Below are positions 1 through 6,822 of a stretch of DNA of 14,040 nt, piece after piece. The notes under the pieces are model-generated. The model did no database searches. It worked only from the letters and a program-made list of their open reading frames with translations, and was not told where the DNA came from. Source of the DNA: Atkinsonella hypoxylon (lineage: Eukaryota > Ascomycota > Sordariomycetes > Hypocreales > Clavicipitaceae); the NCBI GenBank assembly GCA_000729835.1, contig JFHB01000375.1, forward strand, positions 1 to 14,040, given 5' to 3'. Both the position numbers and the translations under genes were made by a program. The number at the start of each line of letters is the position of its first letter. Position 1 is the first letter of the stretch.

Positions 1-940
1 TATACTATATATATCTATAATATTATATATAGCACTAGATCTACCTTATAGAATAGTATGCCTATAAGTGCAATTAAACTTAATATAAATAAAGTAACTA
101 TAGAGTATTAGTATATAGTTTTAATATAAAGAAAGAATATAATATATATAGTTATTTTAAACTTTAAAAGCTTTATTCTATTGCTCTCTATTTAATATTT
201 AATTAGTATTATATATATATATATAAAATATAACTTAAAACTTACCTCTATAGTATAGATCTAGATTAGTAGTAGAAGATAGAACTATATAATATAAGCC
301 TATATCTATAATATATATTATATATATAAACTTATATTTAGTAAAATCTTTAAAGTGTAATAGCTAGTCTTCTAAATAGTATAAAAAGTAGAATATATAA
401 GATATATATTAAATATATACTAAGTATAATTCTATATATATTTAATTTTAGGATATTATTATTAGCCTTCTTAGTATTCTTAATTTTATATAGAGTTAAA
501 GGGCCTATATATTATTAGTATAAGCTTAATAGATATTAAGTATATATATACTATAGCTCTTTAGTGTATTTACTACTAAATAAGGTATAGTTAATGTTTA
601 CTAAATAGTTAGTATATATACTTTATATATATAATTACTTTTAATTAATATACTAAGTATAGGTAAAGGTAGAGGCATTAATAGAATATATTAAAATATT
701 AATACTATAAAAGATATTAGTATAATTTATATAATAATTTAATATATACAATATAATAATAGCTAGATTCTTCTTATTAAGCGTAATAATAATATAGAAA
801 GAAGAAAAAAAAGAAAAAAAAAGAGGTAGAAGAAAGTAAGCTTATAGTTAAAGGCTAATGTAATCCCTACTAATATTAGATAAAATTAACACTATATTGT
901 CTGTATATACTAGGTATATGCTAAGTATATACTATTCTGC
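1..940. repeat. A+T-rich, probably RIP-degraded island
   Basis: This stretch is overwhelmingly A and T, dominated by TA-rich words, with stop codons in every frame and no usable ORF. Isolated GC islands are almost absent. The composition changes sharply at about 940, where ordinary-complexity DNA begins. A purine-only tract (runs of A broken by G) lies near 798-838. Such islands in filamentous ascomycetes usually come from transposons mutated C-to-T by RIP. No transposase, reverse transcriptase or terminal repeat can still be read, so the parent element is unknown. It could alternatively be plain A+T-rich heterochromatin. Confidence 0.75.
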
Positions 941-1325
941 CTAAATCTACACCCGCTCTAGCTCCACCCTAGACCAATGCACATATAGTCTGGACCTGAG
1001 ATTTACTGTACACCTACACATTGTTTACGGAGACGAATACGCTACGTTCCACTTTTTATTCTTGTTGTCGCTCGCAAAACAAGTGTATTTTTAGCCAGAA
1101 TGGCAGGCGGTGAAGACTTCAGCACATGCTCGCACCAGGGTGTACAGGAAATCTCAGGTCCAGCATTTATTCGCACTAATATACTATATATTCTGTATAT
1201 ATACAGTATATACTAAGCATATACTAAACGCTTTACTCCGTACTGCCTGCTATTCTGGCCAAAATACACCCGTTCTGGACCCGCTCTGGACTAATGCACA
1301 CATGGGCTGGACCTGAGATTTACTG
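933..1325. repeat. Degenerate direct repeat pair with an inverted partial copy between
   Basis: Positions 933-1008 and 1251-1325 are imperfect direct copies, roughly four fifths identical by eye. Both run from a TATTCTG block through ACACCCG and CTGGACC to GAGATTTACTG. Between them, 1141-1164 carries the reverse complement of the GGACCTGAGATTT end, and 1083-1106 carries the reverse complement of the block around 1246-1270 (GCCTGC-TATTCTGGCC). Many differences are transitions. This suggests several nested or rearranged copies of one small repetitive element, such as a MITE or solo terminal repeat. A short palindrome (CTGTATATATACAG) lies at 1193-1206. A 68-codon ORF at 1110-1316 falls entirely within the repeats and has no recognisable product. 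Confidence 0.65.
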
Positions 1326-1340
1326 GAACCCCCTCGCACC

Positions 1341-1564
1341 ACTAAGAGTGATGCGTCACTTCCTTTATCATAATGCCTAGGGCGCCCACACAAAAGGGTG
1401 TATATCTTCGGCTTCATTTCTCGTGTGCTTGGTCAATTAAAGCACTTGACACTAGTGCCTCTGTGACACTTTCACGGCACGAGCATCACTCTGTATCGGA
1501 TTGAAAATCTGTTGTAAGTTCATCAACCGCCATATCTAAGCCCCCGATCCGAACTGTTCCGTCG
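1341..1564. other. Intergenic 3' flank of the dimethylglycine oxidase gene
   Basis: This is ordinary-complexity DNA between the repeat mosaic and the stop codon of the minus-strand flavoprotein gene. It should contain that gene's 3' UTR and polyadenylation region. A small inverted repeat, AGTGA-TGCG-TCACT, is at 1347-1360. No gene is visible. Confidence 0.5.
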
Positions 1565-4063
1565 TCAACCGCGAAGCCGCTTCATTTCTGGGTCATAAAG
1601 TGGGTCGGAGGCTACCGTGGCTGGAATTCTTCGACCAAAATACTCAATTTCGACTTTGTCCCCTTCTTGCAATGCTGTTGGCAAGTATGTATACGCAACT
1701 GGCTTCCCAACTGTAAATCCAAACGCCGCACTAGTTACATATCCTGCTACTTTGTCGCTTACAAACACTGGTTCTTTCCCAAGAACTAGTGATTTTCTAT
1801 CATCAACAGTAAGGCATCGGAGTCGACGACGGAGACTCTGTTTTGAGAAGCTCTTGACTGTTGCTTGACCGACAAAAGCGCCCTTTTTGTCCACCTTGAC
1901 CGCAAAATCGAGGCCGGCTTCGTAAGGATTATGCTCCGTAGTCATATCAGTCCCCCAAGACCGGAAACCCTTCTCCAATCGAAGAGAGTTGAACGCACTA
2001 CGCCCTGCAGCGATGATTCCCTGTGACCGACCGGCATCCCATAAAGCATCCCAAAGCCGGAGACCATTTTCGGCACTCGCATAGATTTCCCAACCCAGCT
2101 CTCCAACGTATGACAGTCGCATGACTGTCACAGAAATGCCTAATATACTAGCTTTCTTGACGCGGAAGTAACGCAACCCTTTGTCCGAGAAGTCATCGGG
2201 ACTTACTTGGCTAATGATATCCCTGGAAAGAGGACCCCACAGTCCAATGCAGCATGTACCGCCGGTGATATCGCGAACATGAACAGCGCGTTGCGGAGCA
2301 TTCTTAGTCTGGATGCGCGCCTCCCGAGATAGATACGCAAAGTCGACTGGTCCGTTCACGCCGACTTGAAATAGATCATCATTGATTCTCGCGACTGTAA
2401 TGTCACTTCGAATTCCTCCCTTGTCATCGAGAAGCAGTGTGTATGTGACTGTGCCTGGTTTTCTCGACACATTGCCCGTTGTCATCCAATCTAAAAATCC
2501 AACTGCTCCTGGTCCGCTGACTTCCAATCGCCTTAATGGAGTCATGTCATACATCGCCACTGCAGTGCGTGTCTTCCATGCTTCAGCTGCCGCAATTTCG
2601 CTGTAGTATCTGTTGGACCATGCATCTCGCTCAATTGGCTGCCACTCAGGTGGCAGTTCAGCTAGTAGCTTCCTATTTGTCTCAAACCAATGCGGGCGTT
2701 CCCAAGCTCCAGCTTCAAGAAAGAATGCCCCTAGCTCCTTTTGACGCATATAAAACGGGCTCAATCGGAGATTACGTGGGGAGTCGCGGGGCTGAAGCGG
2801 ATGGAGAATATCATAAACTTCAATAAAGTTTTGCTGAGACGTTTCGCTAACGTATTGGGGAGTAAGCTGAACATCCTCGAAGCGGTTAAGTTCGCACTCA
2901 GCCAAATCGACCTGAGACTTCCCCGACGTCAAAACTTCTGCCAAGGCTCGGGCCACTCCTGCTGAGTGCGTGACCCAAACTGCTTCTGCGACATAGAAGC
3001 CGTCGACGGTAGATGACTGGCCAACGAGTGGTGCACCGTCTGGAGTGAAAGAGAAAATTCCATTGAATCCGTCCTCAATCTCACTATTTTTGAGGATTGG
3101 AAGAAGTTCTTGGCTCAGTTGCCACGCGGGCTCAAAGTCTTCGGGCGTAAACTTGAGTCTGGACGGCATGTTGAATTCACTTACATCCCCGCCTGTAGGA
3201 CCTAGCTTGGATGCCGCGACTGGCATTGGCCGATGGCCGTAGTATCCGATACCATACTGTTCTCCATGCTCCCTGAAATAGAGGTCTTGGTCCTGATATC
3301 GCAAAATAGGTAAAGATGCATTCTGAGAAGAAGAAAAACGGCCCTTTTGGGCCGGCACCGCTGTTGTCTTCACGTACTGGTGTGCCATTGGGAGGAGTGG
3401 CACTGGAAGGCCAACCATGGCCCCAACCTCAACACCCCAGAACCCAGCGCAGGAGATTACTATATCTGCCGGAATAGTACCAGTTTCTGTGAGAACGCCA
3501 GTCACACTGCCCTCCACCTGCTCTATACCAGTGACCAACGTTGAACCCCGGTATTGAACTCCTGCTTGTCGGGACTTTTCGATCAATAATTGAACTGCAC
3601 GGGCTGCAAGCGCTAAGCCATCACTAGGAATATGAAGCCCTCCTAGGATCATGTCTGCATTTAGATATGGATATCTCTCAATGCACTCTTCTTCTGTGAT
3701 AAGGTGTGCTTCAACTCCCCAGGATAATGCCAATCCATGCTTTCTTTTCAGCTCCTCCATTCTCTGTGGCGTAGTGGCGATCTCCAAACCTCCAACCTGA
3801 TTGAAGCACGACTCCCCGTCTTTCTCCAGGTGGCTTAGCTTTTCGACTGTGTATTTCGCGAACAGAGTCATGGTCTTAGAGGTGTTGGTTTGGAAGACGA
3901 GACCAGGTGCGTGTGAAGTCGAACCACCAGGGATGGTTAAAGGGCCTTGGTCGACAACAGTAATATCAGTCCATCCTCTAGATACCAGCTCATCGGCAAT
4001 ATTAGTGCCAACTATCCCGGCACCAATAACAACCACGCGAGGCTGCGTTGACACGATCGTCAT
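1565..4063 (-). CDS. Dimethylglycine oxidase-type flavoprotein with folate-binding domain
   Basis: Predicted 832-residue, intronless enzyme that oxidises N,N-dimethylglycine to sarcosine and hands the methyl carbon to tetrahydrofolate. Domains in order are an FAD-dependent oxidoreductase domain (about 9-375) with Rossmann motif GAGIVG (14-19), a central FAO_M segment (about 376-430), a GCV_T folate domain (about 432-700) and a GCV_T C-terminal barrel (about 745-827). The GGSTSHAPG motif places His51 where family members bind FAD covalently. His228, Tyr262 and Asp554 align, from my recollection of Arthrobacter globiformis dimethylglycine oxidase, with its catalytic His225/Tyr259 and folate-domain Asp552. 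Start chosen at 4063: it has A at -3 and gives a length close to the roughly 830-residue bacterial enzyme. An in-frame ATG at 4141 would add 26 residues but sits in a TATA-like sequence with T at -3. The extension lacks acidic residues but is only weakly mitochondrial-like. There is no C-terminal peroxisomal signal. Sarcosine dehydrogenase-like activity is an alternative but less likely. Confidence 0.93.
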   Translation of the reverse strand: MTIVSTQPRVVVIGAGIVGTNIADELVSRGWTDITVVDQGPLTIPGGSTSHAPGLVFQTNTSKTMTLFAKYTVEKLSHLEKDGESCFNQVGGLEIATTPQRMEELKRKHGLALSWGVEAHLITEEECIERYPYLNADMILGGLHIPSDGLALAARAVQLLIEKSRQAGVQYRGSTLVTGIEQVEGSVTGVLTETGTIPADIVISCAGFWGVEVGAMVGLPVPLLPMAHQYVKTTAVPAQKGRFSSSQNASLPILRYQDQDLYFREHGEQYGIGYYGHRPMPVAASKLGPTGGDVSEFNMPSRLKFTPEDFEPAWQLSQELLPILKNSEIEDGFNGIFSFTPDGAPLVGQSSTVDGFYVAEAVWVTHSAGVARALAEVLTSGKSQVDLAECELNRFEDVQLTPQYVSETSQQNFIEVYDILHPLQPRDSPRNLRLSPFYMRQKELGAFFLEAGAWERPHWFETNRKLLAELPPEWQPIERDAWSNRYYSEIAAAEAWKTRTAVAMYDMTPLRRLEVSGPGAVGFLDWMTTGNVSRKPGTVTYTLLLDDKGGIRSDITVARINDDLFQVGVNGPVDFAYLSREARIQTKNAPQRAVHVRDITGGTCCIGLWGPLSRDIISQVSPDDFSDKGLRYFRVKKASILGISVTVMRLSYVGELGWEIYASAENGLRLWDALWDAGRSQGIIAAGRSAFNSLRLEKGFRSWGTDMTTEHNPYEAGLDFAVKVDKKGAFVGQATVKSFSKQSLRRRLRCLTVDDRKSLVLGKEPVFVSDKVAGYVTSAAFGFTVGKPVAYTYLPTALQEGDKVEIEYFGRRIPATVASDPLYDPEMKRLRG

Positions 4064-4259
4064 GATGACTGCTGAATGGAAAATCTGAAGGTTTGATGTA
4101 GTGGCCTTGATCGAGCTGAAAACATGTACTACGTGCTGCATATAAATTCTGTGTCAGAAATTATATTAACCATTTGTTCTGCATCAGAAATCTCTGTGTT
4201 ATGCACTCCTACAGCCAGGTATATCATCGTTTGTTCAAACGTATGCTTTGGAGATGCAT

Positions 4260-4271
4260 GATCACGTGATC
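4260..4271. promoter_or_regulatory. CACGTG box in a 12-bp perfect palindrome
   Basis: GATCACGTGATC is a perfect 12-bp palindrome centred on a CACGTG E-box. In fungi CACGTG is the core bound by bHLH factors such as Cbf1/Pho4-type proteins. It is the box nearest the flavoprotein gene, about 200 bp from its start. Binding is inferred from the motif only. Confidence 0.5.
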
Positions 4272-4443
4272 GGCATAATTGTAGCATTTCCCGTTTCTGG
4301 GCCATAGTCCGAACTTCGGTGTGGCGTTTCTGAATCACCACCGCGACAATGCTCACATAGCCGCGTTTTCGCGGAGCCTAACACGATATCATTAGGCAAG
4401 AGCGATTCAGACAAAACAGCCTTCATGTAGGACAACTCGCGGC

Positions 4444-4449
4444 CACGTG
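4444..4449. promoter_or_regulatory. CACGTG box
   Basis: This is the second CACGTG core in the divergent promoter, inside the 8-bp palindrome CCACGTGG (4443-4450). Together with the box at 4487 it forms a pair 43 bp apart, about four helical turns. Confidence 0.45.
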
Positions 4450-4469
4450 GTCGCTCACTGCTGCTCCGA

Positions 4470-4484
4470 CGGCAACGTATGCCG
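4470..4484. promoter_or_regulatory. CGG-N9-CCG inverted site, candidate Zn2Cys6 target
   Basis: CGG at 4470-4472 and CCG at 4482-4484 face each other across nine bases. Inverted CGG triplets with a fixed spacer are the usual target of dimeric Zn2Cys6 regulators, and one is encoded downstream. The site sits between two CACGTG boxes. Assignment to that regulator is inference. Confidence 0.35.
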
Positions 4485-4486
4485 AT

Positions 4487-4492
4487 CACGTG
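4487..4492. promoter_or_regulatory. CACGTG box
   Basis: This is the third CACGTG core in the divergent promoter, with the same GAT flank upstream as the site at 4260. It lies only 8 bp before the CGG-N10-CCG palindrome, so the two could be occupied together or compete. Confidence 0.45.
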
Positions 4493-4500
4493 GGCGCTCT

Positions 4501-4516
4501 CGGTTCATTATTACCG
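4501..4516. promoter_or_regulatory. CGG-N10-CCG palindrome, candidate Zn2Cys6 operator
   Basis: The site reads CGGT-N8-ACCG, a perfect inverted repeat with 4-bp arms. The CGG-N10-CCG geometry is that recognised by the yeast proline-utilisation activator Put3. It lies about 240 bp upstream of the Rieske start and about 440 bp from the flavoprotein start. It is the best candidate here for the binding site of the clustered Zn2Cys6 protein, though no binding data exist in the sequence itself. Confidence 0.45.
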
Positions 4517-4753
4517 TTGGCGTAACTAGAGTCCCATATCGAACCAAAAGGCAGTTCACTCTGGCAGAAGACTGTCTATGAGTTATGCAGGGACTTGCTT
4601 AAGTATTTGAAGCGATGGAATCATGTCTTGATGGGTTCAAGCAACAATACTTATATGCACTTGACCCACACCTTCATTAGGTTGTTGTTCCAATCTTCAG
4701 GATAAACACAACCATCCAAATCAGCTCTTAGTTAGCATTCTTCTACTTCTGAT

Positions 4754-6056
4754 ATGGCTCCATCATTCTTGAAAGGATACTTCGGCTTTGGGGGGACATC
4801 TACGGTCAATGAGCTTGAGGAAGACAAGAACCCAGTTCGAGCTTTGCCGGCTAGTTGGTACACCTCCCAAGAACTCTATGAGCTGGAAAGACGAGCTATA
4901 TTCTCAAAGAAATGGCTTCTCACCACCCACAAGGCCAGGCTTCCGACTCAGGGAGATTGGCTGCGGTACGAGGTGGCCGGCTATCAGTTCGTTATCACAA
5001 GAGACCGCCAAAACAAGATCAATGCTTTTCACAACGTCTGCAGACATCGAGCCTTTCCAATCGTTACGAAAGAAACAGGCTATAACAGTGTATTGGCTTG
5101 CAAGTATCATGGTTGGTCTTATGGATTGAATGGAAAATTGGCCAAGGCTCCTGGATATCAAGACATGGAGGATTTTGACAGGTCCAAGAACGGACTTTTC
5201 CCTCTTCATGTTCATATCGACAAAAATGGGTTTATTTGGGTCAATATGGACGCCAACGAGACGCCAGAGGTTGCTTGGAAAGATGATTTCCAGGGCGTTG
5301 ATGAGCAGCCCAGGTTTAAAAACTACAACTTCGACGATTATCGATTCGATCATACATGGGAAATGGAGGGTGAGTATAACTGGAAAATATTGGCGGACAA
5401 CTATAATGAATGTTACCACTGCAAAACAACTCATCCTGACATTCCCACAATTGCGGACTTGAACTCCTACTACGTCGAAACAAAAGGGTGTCACATCCAA
5501 CACTATGGGAATCCCAAGCCTGAACAAATTGCCAGGGGTCTGAATGTCGCCAGCACATATTTCTTCCCGAATGCCTCGATGAACGTCTCGTAAGTGCTAC
5601 TTTGATTGCTTGCTGTTGCCGAAACTGATTGTTGTTAGTCCACACTTCTTCTTCATGCAACGATTCGTGCCCCTTGGCCCCGGAAAAGCAATCATGAAGT
5701 ATGAAGTATACAGGAACAAAAACTCAAGCGATGAAGACTTCAAACTCATCAACGACATCTACAAGCGAATCATGTCTGAAGATAAAGTTCTATGCGCAAA
5801 TACGCAAAAGAATATCAACACGGGCGTGTTTGTGAATGGCGAGATGCATCCAAAGATGGAGAAGGGTCCATTATACTTCCAGAAACTAGTTCGGGATGCG
5901 CTGACAGAGCATCACGAGCGAGAATCGAGCATCGGCGAGGAAATTTGGCCTGCTCGGCAAACTTTGCCTAAGAGTGCCGTCGCAACCGAGAAAGATGTCA
6001 ATTTCTGCTCCACCGTCGATTGTTGCAAGATGAACCGCGTAGCCGTTGAAGTGTAG
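4754..6056 (+). CDS. Rieske non-haem iron oxygenase, glycine betaine/choline monooxygenase type
   Basis: Predicted 417-residue oxygenase component that hydroxylates an N-methyl group of a quaternary amine, most likely glycine betaine to dimethylglycine plus formaldehyde. Exons are 4754-5589 and 5639-6056. The 49-bp intron starts GTAAGT, ends TTAG and restores a Ser codon. The Rieske [2Fe-2S] ligands are Cys96, His98, Cys116 and His119 (C-R-H-R ... C-K-Y-H). The mononuclear iron site is His222 and His227 in NECYHCKTTH, with Asp327 in SEDKVL as probable third ligand. Glu219 lies where most Rieske oxygenases have a bridging Asp; Glu there is reported for the carnitine oxygenase CntA. The C-terminal part (MHPKMEKGPLYFQ ... 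EEIWPARQ) resembles bacterial GbcA-like proteins as I recall them. No reductase domain is fused and none is encoded nearby. The start has G at -3 and G at +4. Choline, carnitine or proline betaine are alternative substrates. Confidence 0.92.
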
Positions 6057-6822
6057 TGGTTAACAACAGTGTACGGGTTAATATTTGCTGATATTATCTA
6101 GTATGAAGTTCTGTAGCCTTGAGAATTGCATGAATTATGAAAGGAGACTTAATCTTTGTTACCACTGAGACGTCTCGTGCGCCTGAAGATGTGGATGAGT
6201 GATCATGAGGCGAGATAATACAGACTGGACAATGTACCTCCCTAGCGTAGTCATGCTCGATGGGACGGACTTTAAAAAGTCAAGTCACAAAGGCCGTGGT
6301 CTTATCGAGATCTCTCCATCTGGCTTGCACGAGCCATGCCCATTCGATGCCGCTATCTGCGAGAGCTGTGCGTCACTGTAACCTACACTTTTATTAAGGA
6401 GATAAAGCTGATAGGCTATAACACGCAAATGCACACCTGACGTGGCTGTAGATTGCAGGTCAAGTCTGAGATTTGATACCAGTCGAGGCCGCAGAAACGG
6501 AAAGCATGCCGAGATAGCCCACACGATTCTTTGCTTGCTCCAAAGCTAATCGAGGCCTGGCGGTTGCTGCTAGAACGAAGTGGCGTCTGGCGCTCCTGCT
6601 CCTTTATCGGCCCAGCACGCCAAGCTCGCCAGGTTCAGTCATGAATACCCCCGCACTCTTTCTTATCCTTGCCAAGAAAGTGTCCATGTAATCCGCACTT
6701 CATAAAGTTGCTGAACGAACCACGGCCTATTGTCCGCCGCACAACTTTAATCTTTCTCTTTCGTTCGTGTGCTGATTGTTTTCATCTTCGGCGTGGTTAG
6801 TTGGGCATGGTAATCTGCTAAT
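6057..6822. other. Intergenic region: Rieske 3' UTR and regulator promoter
   Basis: No convincing gene is present. The first part should hold the Rieske 3' UTR. The last 100-150 bp look like a fungal promoter leading to the regulator, with a pyrimidine-rich tract (TCTTTCTCTTTCG, about 6752-6764) typical near transcription starts. CGG at 6723-6725 faces CCG at 6734-6736 (8-base spacer) and again at 6737-6739 (11-base spacer), a possible autoregulatory Zn2Cys6 site. A four-codon upstream ORF occupies 6807-6821. Short ORFs at 6199-6381 (plus) and 6285-6524 (minus) overlap each other and show no family features. Confidence 0.5.
6807..6821 (+). promoter_or_regulatory. Four-codon upstream ORF abutting the regulator start
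   Basis: ATG GTA ATC TGC TAA encodes M-V-I-C and stops one base before the main ATG at 6823. Its ATG has G at -3 and G at +4, a good context. If the transcript begins upstream of 6807, ribosomes would meet this uORF first and main-ORF translation would depend on leaky scanning or very short-range reinitiation. The transcription start is unknown, so this may be untranscribed. Confidence 0.3.

Larger units (their letters stand above)
4064..4753. promoter_or_regulatory. Shared divergent promoter of the flavoprotein and Rieske genes
   Basis: This 690 bp region separates two head-to-head genes whose products fit consecutive steps of one pathway, so it very likely drives both. It holds three CACGTG boxes (4263, 4444, 4487), a CGG-N9-CCG site (4470-4484) and a CGG-N10-CCG site (4501-4516), mostly clustered in 4440-4516. 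A TATATG-like element at about 4652-4656 lies 100 bp upstream of the Rieske start and is followed by an A/C- and pyrimidine-rich leader. TATAAAT at 4141-4147 lies about 80 bp upstream of the preferred flavoprotein start. Short ORFs on the minus strand here look like chance. Confidence 0.7.

Noticed and set aside
1110..1316. 68-codon ORF
   Set aside because: It lies wholly within the degenerate repeat mosaic and has no recognisable product.
4129..4489. Two short minus-strand ORFs in the divergent promoter
   Set aside because: They overlap each other and the regulatory boxes and show no protein features.
4904..5527. 207-codon minus-strand ORF inside the Rieske gene
   Set aside because: It is the antisense shadow of the Rieske exon, which has clear iron-ligand motifs; the antisense product shows no family features.
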